From Mactromeris polynyma (Eukaryota > Mollusca > Bivalvia > Venerida > Mactridae), in assembly GCA_032209605.1 (NCBI GenBank), contig JASFXZ010000020.1:1929501-1993500 (forward strand): a stretch of 64,000 nt of DNA. Reading direction: 5' to 3'. This document shows, in pieces, positions 12,791-24,599 of this stretch (position 1 is the stretch's first letter; each line of letters opens with the position of its first letter). The translations under genes and the position numbers were made by a program. A model generated the notes under the pieces. That model was not told where the DNA came from and searched no databases. It saw nothing but the letters and a program-made list of their open reading frames with translations.

Positions 12791-15700
12791 TTACTCTAGT
12801 TCATACATTTTCACTACATCACTGTTCTCCATGGTAACAAACATTCTATTCAGTCCCTGATGAAAACACACTGAGCTTGGATATTGTAATCCATCTCCTT
12901 GCTTCACAACCACACCAAGTTTCTTCCCATTCTCACTGAATTGTACCACATTATATGAAAAAAACCCAACTACAAACATGTTTCCTCTACCATCAACACA
13001 TACACCATCTACCCACATCAGGTCAGTGTCTGTAATAGTGGACAAATAATTTCCCATCCCATCAAAACATACAAGTCCCTTGTTCCCACCTCCAACAAAC
13101 ATTCTGTCTCCACTTTCATTGAATGTAACATGTTGACTCCAGGTGAACAGCTGATTCCCAGCATTGTCTCGTGTAATTGTCTTCAGCAGGGTACCAGACG
13201 TATCATAAACATAGATTGAAGCACCACCACAATCTGTCACATAAAGCTGACCATCCTTGAAAGCAATACCATAACAACGATGAGACATTTTAATTTGTCT
13301 TGTAGGTTTCATCTTGTTATGAATGGAAACAAACTGGATCTTGTTGTCACTCTGACATGCAACAGCAACTTCATGTTTACTGATACAACATACACCACCA
13401 GGTGCAGAATCTAAAGTACAATAGTCAACAACTGACATCTTCTGTATATCAATACGTTTTAGTTTCTTATTGTTCCTATCTGTGACAAGGAGTTGGTTAT
13501 CTTGTGTCAGACAACATCCCTTGGAATAGCATGTCCTAGAATCACGAGAAATTTTTATGGTAATATTTCTACTTGCTTTGATTTTGTAGACGTCGTGTTT
13601 CTGCTTTCCATGTTTCTGTACTTGACCAATACCTTGTAAAGCTTGGATATTGTAGGGGTCGTGTTTCTGTACTTGACCAATACCTTGTAAAGCTTGGATA
13701 TTGTAGGGGTCGTGTTTCTGTACTTGACCAATACCTTGTAAAGCTTGGATATATTCCATCAATGATTGGTCAGGAATGAATGATATATCTACGGCTGTTT
13801 TATGTTGTAATTCTTGCTTCATCTTCTCACCGTCTGCTTCTTTTATTCTTTCTTGGGCAATTTTCGTACAAACAAAACGTTGGGCTCTATTTCCTTCTGA
13901 TTGATTTAACTTGTCGTCTGTCATCTGCAAATCTTTACAGATGCTATCAACACTTTGCTTGGCTTGTAGAATTTCTGTTTCTAGTTGTTTGTATACAACT
14001 TCTATTTCTTTGCGTGACGACTCGGCAATTTTACTCAAGATGGCTTCTAATGCTTTTTGGAATGTACTGACTTGACCTAAAGCTTCTTTCTTTGCTTTCT
14101 TCAAAGTCTGAAGTGGGGTATTTGTAGATTTACTTGCAGTTTCCATGGATACCATCATATCTTTCAGAAAACTTTGCGTCTGTTTGCAGTCAGACAACTT
14201 AAATATGGTGTCAATCATGTCTGGTATGGAATGAATGTGACTGTCTTGACAAGATCTGAAATGGAATGATTTATAATTACATTCTGCATATGTACAGAAA
14301 ACACATTTAAAACATGGGACGTTGTGACAATGTTCATATAAATTATGTAACCTATTGATTTTAATTGAAGTGTTTTACAATTTAGAATTGAGCACTGACA
14401 TACTTAAAGTATGTAAATCTATAGCTTGATTCAGTAAGTTTTGGTTCATTATACGCCTTGTATGATAAAATACATTAATTCTGCCCGTTGAACATTTGTA
14501 CAATTTAAAAAGAAGTGTGTAATGGAAATTATTAAATAAAGTTTAATAAAATGAGCATGTAGATCTACATACATGTATATTATTTCGCACTAGGCATTAT
14601 CAGTATTTAGGGGTCGGTATATAACGCAGATTTTTTACGCAGACATATAGAACATATAGGAAAACGCAGACAAGTAAGAATATATAGTTACGCAGACACA
14701 ATACATGTAGTAAATAATAGGAAGGTGTGAACGCTTGTGTATATACTGCTTTGGTTGATTTTGATGATAATTATAGGTAATTAGCTTAAAATTGAGATCA
14801 AATTATTTTTATTGCTGTTGTTTAGAAATGTTGTAAATATGTTTTGATTACTGTATTAGTGAACTATTAAACAACAGATCCTATAAAAATAATGTTGTCT
14901 AAAGTTTAATCTGAGTAACTATAACTAAACTCAAATTATCTATATGAAGTATTGACTTTGATTAAATACTTTAGTTAGTAAGATTAAAATTGAGAATATA
15001 ATTTTTATTGTTTAGTTGACATTTTAATAATTGTTATAATGTTTAATGGTTTCTCTTACAACAACAAAAAAATATTAAAAATGTAATTGCATAAGCTATA
15101 TAATTTTTGCATTTTGCAATATCACTATGTATGCATTAGAACAGATATTTTATAAATATATGCATAACCTATATAATTTAACTTGTCTGCCTTTTTCAAT
15201 ATGTCTGCACTAGAAAGTATGCATTTTGCAATATCACTATGTATGTGTAACATGGTATACAAATCAGTTATCTCTTGTAATTGGGTTAGTTATGTTTTAG
15301 TATAAACAGTCATTTAAATTTAATAATTCTATTTTCTTATTTAACAAATAATTTTATATAAAAGTATATCAAAATTATAGTCAACAAACTCAGACAGTTT
15401 AATGATCTCAGTTTAATCATGTCATTTAAATGGTTTTATCACACCAATCTTAATCTAGACATTTATATTATTTTCATGCCAATACTTATTGACACACTTT
15501 TAATTACATCTTGCTAAGTCTTAAATTGTTTTCATATCCATCATTCTTAGATAATTCAATCAAGCCATAAATATTCCATTGTCCAAACATTCCATAGGCT
15601 TCATTTCCTGTTAAGATTATACAGGAAAATTGTTAATATGATATCATGTAATTTCATTGGTTAATTGTTGTTAAGGGTTCAGCCCCTTTTTCTTAATTTG

Positions 15701-17716
15701 TTATTCTCTTGTTTTTTAATAAGTTAGTCTGAAATTGGAAATGAAAGTAGAAAGTCTTAAGTTGTTCTAAGGTGTTGCCTAAAGTCTTATAATATGTTTA
15801 TGTCAAATAACTGAAACAAATAAATCTACAAAACATCAACTGGATTGTTATAATACATGTTCATCATTGTACATTGGAGAACTCTGTGCGACTGAGGGAC
15901 TCGTGTACCAGTTAGGGCTGTCGGCTGTTATGAGCTAAATTCCCCCAGAATCGACAACAGCCCAGCCCTTGGTCACATATGCATTAGAACAGATATTTTA
16001 TAAATATATGCATACGCTATATAATTTAACTTGTCTGCATTTTTCAATATGTCTGCACTAGAAAGTATGCATTTTGCAATATCTTGTTGTATATGCTTTT
16101 ATTTATCGTCGCCACCAGTTTCCCACATGGGCGACGCCTCCGGAAGAATGTTAGTCATATTAGATTTGGAGGATAGTGCATGATACAGAAGATACCCCAG
16201 TTCCAGAAGCACCCCTGGTTCTTTTACGTGCTCGATGTAAAGCATCATACACGGGACCTCGGTTTTTAAAGTCTCGTCCGAAAGACTGTTAGTACGGTCA
16301 GTGATGGAGCGGGGAATCGAACCAGCGATCCCTGGATTACAAGTCCAGCGTTTTACCACTGGACCACTGATCCGCTACATTTTTGCAATATCACTATATT
16401 ATTCTATATTTATAAGTATCAAAATTTGTTTGCGGCAGTTTGTTAAAATAAGCATTCTTCTAATTTTTGTTTTTCAAACATAATTATTTGTTTACACGTT
16501 TAATTGAATAAGCGGCAAACATTTAAATTGATTAAAGGATTCAAAGTTATACAATTAATATTAACTAACTAATTACAAAGACAAACTGCTACTTAGAATT
16601 ATGATGATTGATACATCAAAGTAAATGAATATCAATTAATCTATTCATTGCAATAATAGTGTAATTAAATTATTTACTTAACAAAAATCTACCTGTCTAA
16701 TTAATTAAAGTTAGAGCATGTCGGGTTTATATCAAAGGCAATAAAACATTTTTCAAAACATCTTATTTTGCACAAACTGCAATTATTTATTTTATTTTAA
16801 ATATCACAATATTTAATTATCCATCACACAATTACGTCAATATTCCACTTAAAGTATTTTTAAATGTTATATTTGAATACATCTATAGTAGAGCTTAAGA
16901 TCTACAGTATAATTATCTTGTTAAAATATCTGTAAATAAATAAGATAAAAAATATTGTTTTAATATTGTAAAATCTAGATATATCCTTAGAAAATACAAA
17001 AACATATTACCCTACCTTTAATTTTCTTCTAATGGACTAAATAATTTACCTGATATAAACTATATAATTATATTGCCTATTAGTCCAGTCAATATAAATT
17101 TAACCCTATCCAACACCACTATATATTCTAACTTGTCTGCATTTTCTTATATGTTCTATATGTCTGCGTAAGAAATCTGCGTTTTAAACCGTACCAGTAT
17201 TTAGGGGGTAGTGGGTTCGAGCTCACTTTTCTGTGTTGTGGAGAGGTATATTTAAGTCTGTAGAGCGCTGTACTAGTTTAGGGGGTCGTGGGTTTGAGCC
17301 CCACATCGGGTTTTTTTCCCTTGAATTACTTCAATTTTATCATAAAGTTGATATTATAAATAAAAGCATTACTTGTGATGTTTAAAGAAACATGTAGAAC
17401 AGCCAACAACATCATGACCTTCACAGTACATGTCCACCACTTTGCCTTGATGTACGCTACAGTGTTCTGTAGGTATTTCCAACAAACTTGATTGTTGACC
17501 ACCCGCTTGGTTTCCTAGACTGACATCTATCAGATTGTGGTTCTTCAATACTCGGACCTTCTTGTGGTCGTCGGTACATGACTTACAACAATATCCGGCG
17601 CATTCTACACAATACTTTACAGCTTCCACTGTCTTGTTGTCGTCTGCACAAGCAGTACACACAAAATCAAATGCCTCATCCGACATTTTAAGCTGAGAAC
17701 CGCCTCCAAACGCCAT
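12791..17716 (-). CDS. RING-less TRIM-like B-box/coiled-coil/NHL-repeat protein
   Basis: Two exons, 17716-17373 and 14255-12791, join across a 3.1-kb GT-AG intron (AA|GTAATG ... TTTCAG|A) to give 602 aa. Residues about 18-60 form a B-box1-like Cys cluster (CTACADD ... YCVECAGYCCKSC). Residues 84-123 form B-box2 (CSVHQGKVVDMYCEGH ... CSTCFFKHHKSCQD), which spans the splice junction. Residues about 130-260 are predicted coiled coil. Three exact 17-residue repeats (IQALQGIGQVQKHDPYN type) follow at about 283-333. Residues 342-602 are an NHL-type beta-propeller with repeated blades such as GIAFKDGQLYVTD and GVCVDGRGNMFVVG. No RING finger precedes the B-boxes, so E3 activity cannot be assumed. TRIM-NHL relatives bind RNA or protein partners; the role here is unknown. 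The start (AAAATGGCG) is the first in-frame ATG. Confidence 0.88.
14614..17194. mobile_element. 2.6-kb AT-rich DNA element with long inverted ends
   Basis: A 13-bp direct repeat CAGTATTTAGGGG (14601-14613 and 17195-17207) flanks about 75-bp inverted ends. The left end reads AACGCAGATTTTTTACGCAG and the right (reverse complement) AACGCAGATTTCTTACGCAG; both continue into ACATATAGAACATATA. The motif ACGCAGAC recurs within the ends. The interior is AT-rich, encodes no transposase, and contains a partial internal duplication (15100-15240 against 15968-16082). It sits inside the NHL gene's intron. The superfamily is uncertain; a 9-13 bp duplication would suit Mutator-like elements. Confidence 0.7.
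16084..16378 (-). mobile_element. tRNA-headed SINE nested in the intronic DNA element
   Basis: On the minus strand the head has box A (AGTGGTCCAGTGGTAAAAC) and box B (GGTTCGATTCC) with a Thr-like anticodon loop CTTGTAA. A conserved SINE body follows (TCTTTCGGACGAGAC, CCGAGGTCCCGTGTATGATG). The insertion is flanked by a target duplication, ATTTTGCAATATC on the left (16071-16083) and ATTTTTGCAATATC on the right (16379-16392). The same uninterrupted site, TTTTGCAATATCACTAT, occurs at about 15224-15240. The T-arm does not pair, so it is not a functional tRNA. Confidence 0.8.
17225..17315 (+). repeat. tRNA-like SINE fragment
   Basis: The sequence AGTCTGTAGAGCGCTGTACT followed by GTGGGTTTGAGCCCCACAT resembles the A and B boxes of a tRNA-derived SINE. 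Similar fragments occur at 35286-35345 and 35440-35515. Confidence 0.35.
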
Positions 17717-17780
17717 TTTCTATGTTTTACTTTGAACCAACCTTCAATTTCAGGAAGAAAAAGTAAGATGACAAAATCCA

Positions 17781-17942
17781 GCTAACAGACAATAAGGAAC
17801 CGTCAATAGCAGCTAACAGACAATAAGGAACCGTCAATAGCAGCTAACAGACAATAAGGAACCGTCAATAGCAGCTAACAGACAATAAGGAACCGTCAAT
17901 AGCAGCTAACAGACAATAAGGAACCGTCAATAGCAGCTAACA
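17781..17942. repeat. 31-bp minisatellite upstream of the NHL gene
   Basis: About five near-identical 31-bp units (cores CAGCTAACAGACAATAAGG and AACCGTCAATAG) lie 65-230 bp upstream of the NHL gene start. They probably fall within its promoter or 5' untranslated region. A regulatory effect is possible but unsupported. Confidence 0.9.
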
Positions 17943-18026
17943 ATAATTACCTCGCTTATTTCAAGTGACACTAATAACGCATTGAGGCCCGTATAAAGGT
18001 TCAATGAAGTATTAAGCAAGGTCGGT

Positions 18027-20310
18027 AATGCACCTGTCAATATTTTGCCCGCCCAGGGGGGCGGCGGGCATACACGGGGCTTTAGACAGAAGACCATTCA
18101 TCACAGGCGGGAATTTGACAAACTTATTGAATCCGGGTCCCGGGAAATAGACTTTGGCCTGTTTTTACATCCCGGGACTCGGGATTTTCGACGCCACAAA
18201 ATAAAAAAGGGGATTAACCGCGAAAGGCCGAAAGACGACGGCGATATTTTTATTCGTGTTTTTCAAGTAGCAGACAGCGCATGATGGATGACTTATCGAA
18301 TTTTTCTGTCGAGGCGCCATGGTCGCAATATCCTTGAAGGGCCTGTGGAAAACCCTGGGACCCCTCTCCCCCACCTCTGGAAACTATTTTAATGAGAAGT
18401 CCCTATACATTTAACAAATTTTATAACTGTGCATGTTTCAATTTCATATATAAACATTATTAATTTTCAAAAATTTTACTATATATAATTGCATGGTTAC
18501 ATTTTGAATATTATTGCAATATCAAAATTATTAATTTCATGAAAGCAGCGCGTTGAACCAAACATAACGTCACAATCAATGTTATTGCACTAGAAAATAA
18601 GGGCTTGATTCAAATTATTAATAAAATGCAATAGCTCATATCAATCAACACTTCAGAAAAACATCTAACAGGACCGTTATCAATAGAAAAACTTTAACTT
18701 TGATATTTGTGAATTGATGTCGGCGCGTTAGTAAGATCAAATCTTGCAAAATACTATTTATTAGAACACTAGTTTCTCAGGTGAGCGATTCAGGACCCTC
18801 TTGTCTAAGTTAAAGGGATTTTATTGCAAATTATAAGGAGTCCCAATCCAAAGGCTGAAGTCACGGGACTCCAAATCAGTAGTTCCCGTGAGCCTTGTTA
18901 AGATATGATATTTAAGTAAGAAAATGCATTTTAAATATATCAAAATAGATCTAGATAAAATAATATATTTTTTTCAGATTTTATGCAACGGTTGACATAT
19001 TTCAAAAAAGGTAATTTATTGTGAACTAACCCACAAATTGAAATTGTATCCCTGCAAATTTCTTATTTGTCACATGCTTGTAGTTATAGTGCATTTAATA
19101 GTATGTAGCGGTGATGGTTTAATTATGTTACAAAATATTCTTTGTTTCAACTTTACAGTAGAGCTGTTGTTAATTGAACCTGATATCGCAGACTTACTGA
19201 AATTGTGAAAAAGTGCCGATCATTCGGTCAGACCAAGACACAAAATCTGTCATATCGAAACGAAATCGGTCTGACCGAAATGATATCTGGGGCTTTATTT
19301 AATATCCATCTTAGATTGACCTTAAAGGGACTTGTTCATGGATTGGCACCAAAAATTAGTTAACATAGAAAATCATCTAAAAACCGTTTACTAAAATGAA
19401 TACTTGACCGACTGAGCTAGCCGGGCAGTTGACATAACACACTGATATCTATGTAGATAAAAATAAACTTGTACCATCATGTGATAACATCGATCGACCA
19501 ATTACGATACAGAAATAAATCTCAATATCGTTGACTCATTGATGGATATAAAAGTCTTCAACTACAAAGACAATATTAGGACATATATCGAATATTGTTG
19601 AAGGGTTCCAGCTTTCACAATCTTAGTTTAAATACTTCTAACGATTTGGTACACTTTATTTTTCAATTTAAAACAAAAAATCTTAAAAAGTGCAATATAC
19701 AATCCATGAACAAGTCCCTTTAATCTAAGGACCAAAATCTGAGTGTTTTCATTGGCCAATTTATTCTACAGGCCCATCAAAACAGGTAGATTTCACTCTT
19801 ATCTTTAAGATCAATCTTAGATGTTTATTGAATATGGCCCCGGAAACTTAAAACTTATCAGGTGTATCTTTTTTCCAGAACATATTTTAGCAATGACAAG
19901 TTATTATACCTAGGTTTCTTTGAGGCCTGCTGCTCTTTTGTCAGCCTGACTGTGAGGGTTCGAATTTGGCAAAATCTTTCACTGTCAAAATTGTGCTAGT
20001 TAAAATCGTTTTGAAAACTAGCAAAATGTCATACAAATTGACTAGCAAAATGTAGTAAAAATGTGCCGTCTTAGTATTTACCATCTAATTGCAGTCTTTT
20101 ACTTTTCTCAATTAGAGTTCAAATCTGTGAGCAAAATTTAGCTACCCCCGGGGCATTTGATGCACCAAGCAGGCTCAAGGGTGGGGATTTAGACAAAAAT
20201 GGTTGTCTCTAGGGTGGGGATTTAGACTTCAAACATTTTAAGATGTCAAATTCCACTGGGTCAGCCCGCCGCCCCCCCCGGGCGGGCAAAGTAATGACAG
20301 GTGCATAAAC
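18027..20310. mobile_element. 2.3-kb element with GC-rich inverted ends and TAA flanks
   Basis: The left end TGCACCTGTCAATATTTTGC is the inverted counterpart of the right end (reverse complement TGCACCTGTCATTACTTTGC). Both continue into GCCCGCCC and a G-run followed by GCGGCGGGC. TAA lies on both outer sides, the target preference of PIF/Harbinger elements. No transposase is recognisable. Interior spans resembling 'gggtggggatttagac' are repeated near the right end. A smaller TTAA-flanked element is nested inside. Confidence 0.6.
19326..19719. mobile_element. 394-bp TTAA-flanked MITE nested in a larger element
   Basis: The terminal inverted repeat AGGGACTTGTTCATGGATTG matches its exact complement CAATCCATGAACAAGTCCCT at the right end. 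TTAA lies immediately outside both ends (19322-19325, 19720-19723). A TTAA duplication is typical of piggyBac-type transposition. No coding content. Confidence 0.75.
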
Positions 20311-21435
20311 TTGTAAGAAAACGTCACGTAAGGCAACAGAAGCTATGTAAACCCAAAATACAGATACACTTGAGTACATGAGACCTCCATGAGTCCAACT
20401 GTTTCAAGTAGATCTAGGCAACACACTATCCTGGGGAGGCAGCTATCCCGAAAAATCTTACTGGTTTCCAGTATTCTTTGCTCTTGATACAGTATACTCT
20501 CTAATTAGTTAAGTAAATTTAAAATGACATTTAGATAAAGTCTAAGCAGTAAATCACACTATATACTGCCTAAGTGTCTGATAAGCCACACTCTCATTGC
20601 TGGGCATTGTTTATGTACATGAAGAAGAGCATATACCATGATACAGAGGATTACACAATTATATGGAAGATGAGACTTTTGCAAGCAAATCAAATATTTT
20701 ATTCATAATTAGTTTGGTTAATACAGTGCCACCTTTCCACAGCGGCGTTCTCTTTAGTTTTAGCTGTATCAATTCAACCCCTGTATAACTATTACAACAG
20801 CCAACATCTGCACCGCCAAAAGGGTGTTCTGGTGACGATGTAGGGCCAATACTAAAGAAACCACATTAGCATTAAAACTGGTGAGATACGGTTTTGTCCA
20901 CATAATAATGAATGTATAAGTTTATATATGACAGACACAAATGTTGAAAAACAAAGTAAATGCCGATGAAAAACAAAAAAATGAAATCTTAGTTTCTAAT
21001 CTTAGAATATTAACCGTTTTATAATCAATAACAACATTTGGAGTAAATCAAGATGTTATGTTATCATATCGTGTTAGGCAAATACATGTAATGTGCAAAA
21101 ATATCTTACCTTTTATTTTCTATTTATCTCCAGAAACATCTAATAAATATTAATACAAAATTAGTATTTTGGGTTTCCACACCAGTCAAAGTACAGTATT
21201 AAACGTGTCTAACTAAGTATGTTGTAATGACTGACCTTTCGAAAGTTAAACACTTAACATATATACTAAATAGGGAAGTTTTATATGGTTTGCGAACTTG
21301 GAACACTTCCAACAAATAAGGCAACACCGTCACGAGCTTCTAAAGCATCTGTTGTACTACATGTAGTATATTACGGGATATTAAGAAAGTGCTGAAAGTG
21401 AAAGTTCCAGATTAACAAATCTAAACGTACATAAT
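20311..21435. other. intergenic, no recognisable feature
   Basis: AT-rich sequence without credible exons. I find no repeat family or RNA gene. Confidence 0.3.
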
Positions 21436-22160
21436 TATACAGATCTAGGAAAAGGTAGGAGACATACAAAGGGAAGGTCATATCTAAGCAAATGGAGAAA
21501 GCACACATAGGGAGGGACACATTCACAAATCAGAACTTCTCTAGACAGATCGAAACAAAGGTAGGAGTCACACACAGGGATGGACACATTCACAAATCAG
21601 AACTTCTCTAGACAGATCGAAACAAAGGTAGGAGTCACACACAGGGAGGGACACATTCACAAATCAGAACGTCCATAGACAGATCTAGACAAAGGTAGGA
21701 GTCTCACACAGGGAGGAACACATTCACAAATCAGAACTTCTCTAGACAGATCTAGGCAAAGGTAGGAGTCTCACACAGGGAGGAACACATTCACAAATCA
21801 GAACTTCTCTAGACAGATCTAGGCAAAGGTAGGAGACACACACAGTGAGGGACACATTCACAAATCAGAACTTCTCTAGACAGATCTAGGCAAAGGGACG
21901 AGGTGCACACAGGGAGGGACACATTCACAAATCAGAACGTCCATAGATAGATCTAGGCAAAGGTAGGAGACACGCACAGGGAGGGACACATACACAAATC
22001 AGAACGTCCATAGATAGATCTAGACAAAGGTAGGAGACACACACATGGAGGGACACATACATAAATCAGAACGTCCATAGACATATCTAGACAAGGGAGG
22101 AGGCACACACTGGGAGGGTCATATTAATGAATCAGAACTTCCCTAGGCAGATTTAGGCAA
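21436..22160. repeat. 67-bp minisatellite
   Basis: About 10-11 tandem units of 67 bp share the cores CACATTCACAAATCAGAAC, TCTCTAGACAGATCTAG and AAAGGTAGGAG. The sub-variant GTCCATAGATAG marks later units, suggesting segmental amplification. Non-coding. Confidence 0.9.
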
Positions 22161-23445
22161 TATGATAGTGTATGTTAAATCTAACTGACAATAGTTATAT
22201 GCCAATGATACCCCGGGTGTATTTATTGACATTAGCAGCTGGTATATGTACCATCCGAACGGAATGAAATACAACGGAACCTTTTGGGACGCTGACAATC
22301 TGACAATTAAAAATGCAACCAGTAAATGCTTGTTAGAAGTTCCAGTTAAAGCGTTATGTCGAATTGTCATTCATCATGATGTGATTACTATTTACATTTC
22401 CATACTTATACTTAATTTAAAAGACTATGAGATTATATGAACATACATTTTTAATCACCACAACGACATGTATTTGGCATTCACCGTATTTCAGTCATTC
22501 TGCGCCGCGTACTACTTATATACATCTGAAACAAATAACGGAAGTACAATGTACACATATTTTCAGTTTTATAAACGTTTGAAAATAATAAAGTTCACGT
22601 TAGAACAGTTGACATTATTATTTGATTGAATTATTACATATACATTGAGTATATCAGATTTACATGTAAGATCAACCACGTGATAGACTAAGTTGCCAGA
22701 ACTCGTAGGATGCAATTGTTCACAAACAATTAAGCAGTGATCATTTATAAGTGCATAAGGAAGTTTTACGTCGCTTACGCCTTGTGTGCTATATAAAGTG
22801 AACAATGTATTATGACTCTTCAGAAACATCCGTTCGGCACCCTTGCATTAATTGAATTTTAAGTGTTTAAGTGGTGAATCTTGGAGAATTGCAACGTTTG
22901 TTCATATAACAATGCGTGTATATCTAGCAAGCTTTCTGTTGTTGTTGAATGTATTTAAATGAAGATACAAATGTACATTATAAATATAACACAGACCTTC
23001 AGTGCACACCTATTCCCATATGCGTTTACCCTTGCACTTCATGAGTGCCTTAATGCTTTGTGGACTGTTGTTTTCCCGGAGGGTATTTGATGGGGAGGCA
23101 CTGTCATGTGTATGTGGCGTTCCCTATGACAACTTAATCTCCCTTTTATAAAAGTTTTAAATAATTAATATATTTCACGTTAGAACAGCTGACATGATTT
23201 TTTAAATGACATATTACATACACATGGTGTATGTCAGGTTTGATGTGCTTGGCAAATATGGGGCGTCGAATTGTGGATACACAACAAATCTTAGGCTACC
23301 TTATTTTCTCTTAGTGCAGTTCTAAGAGGTGTGTATGTTGTAAGTATTTGGTTTGTAGATATAATACCAATTCAAATGTAAAAGGTAGAACCGTTAACGT
23401 TAATATTTAAACTGATATTACATACTTACTTGAACTTGCCTCAAC
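22161..23445. other. intergenic, with a diverged duplication
   Basis: No gene is seen. The segment around 22593-22700 (TTCACGTTAGAACAGTTGAC, then a TATACATTGAGTATATC core) recurs in diverged form around 23175-23270 (TTCACGTTAGAACAGCTGAC). This points to an old dispersed element or local duplication. Confidence 0.35.
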
Positions 23446-23760
23446 TGCAGTTTACATTACGTTGGTCAAACTGGCTTACAAATTAAACACGTTTAAGAGA
23501 ACATGATTTTATATATAAAATACGACATGATAAGAAATATAAGAACTTCATTTACAGACATTTTAAAATCTCCGAACATTCACTTAGCAATGTTACATTT
23601 CAACCACTGAAACAAATGATATACAAAGACAACGCAACAGTTTCACAAATAAACAGAACAAGAAATTTAAAAAAGTTGGAGTGTATCACGAAGTTACTAT
23701 CACCCAATCTGCTGGGTCTAAATTTTAAGGACTCATTCATGAGAATTGCACTAGTATTAT
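23446..23760 (+). pseudogene. GIY-YIG endonuclease remnant, Penelope-like element
   Basis: The first frame reads CSLHYVGQTGLQIKHV and then stops. A +1 shift gives LREHDFIYKIRHDKKYKNF and RHFKISEHSLSNVTF. This order (Y-V-G-Q-T, R-E-H, RHF, H-S-x-x-N) is that of the C-terminal GIY-YIG domain of Penelope-like elements. One frameshift and no upstream reverse transcriptase mark it as a dead fragment. Confidence 0.65.
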
Positions 23761-24145
23761 CTTGTAAAAAATACAGAACGACCAATTCATACAAATACCA
23801 ACATTTTAACAAGTTTCCAGAGAACAGCCCCACCTGTACCTACCCAAGTCAGCCTTAAGCCAAAAAAATTGTCACAAGTGAATAAGAAGCCATTCCGTCA
23901 TAAACTCTGTTGATTTTGTTTCGATAAAATAGAGTATATATATATAAACGTTCATGCTGATTTGGCAGAAGTTGACTATAATATCTTAATGTCCAAAACG
24001 ACCATGATCAGGGAGCACACTTATAATCTGTATTGTCTGTTAACAGCCTACATACTTAAACTAAAAGCTGAGGTTTAGGTTTAAGTTCCCTGAAATAATT
24101 AAATGTGTTGATCTTTTCCAATATAAAATAATTGTCAACGACAAT

Positions 24146-24200
24146 AACTGACGTGGTAGAGCATCGGCCTTCAGAACAGGAGGTCACGGTTCGAGCCACC
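24146..24200 (+). repeat. tRNA-like SINE head fragment
   Basis: TGACGTGGTAGAGCATCGG (box-A-like) and CACGGTTCGAGCCACC (box-B-like) are spaced as in a tRNA head. The arms do not fold completely. It is probably a truncated SINE. Confidence 0.4.
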
Positions 24201-24512
24201 TCTTTTGCATGCGAGAAAGTTGGTCGAGTTATATTTACATGTTAGTAATCCGGGACATGTACGCTTGATATATGGGTTTCCGGTGACAAAATAAAATAAG
24301 CCTGAAGTGACTAGCATGGAAATAGTTCTATATTTTATTAGATCTATTTCGTAAGTAATATCTGATAACAAAACATTTACATATCATAAACACGTCAATT
24401 TAGTTAGGGAATAAACTTTTGTTAGCAGTTAGTTTAGTTACCATCATCACATGGGATTTATCGGTAAAGTGTATGCACATTCGTCTAATGTCAAGTGATT
24501 ATTGATTGCAGC

Positions 24513-24518
24513 TTTAAT
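24513..24518 (-). terminator. possible ASCC1 polyadenylation signal
   Basis: ATTAAA on the minus strand lies about 82 nt downstream of the ASCC1 stop codon. It is the only hexamer I noted close to the stop. Assignment is by position only. Confidence 0.35.
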
Positions 24519-24599
24519 ATAAACATTGTTTTTTGAAAAACTTATATTAGTAAATATACTGGTATTTCAAGTCAACTATTTATGTCAGTATGTTGGGTA

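Noticed and set aside
16306..16376. Minus-strand tRNA-Thr-like sequence
   Set aside because: A and B boxes are present but the T-arm and acceptor stem do not pair. It is the head of a SINE with target duplications.
22143..22440. Overlapping short open frames on both strands
   Set aside because: No splice-site support, domain or codon-use signal; they look like chance openings.
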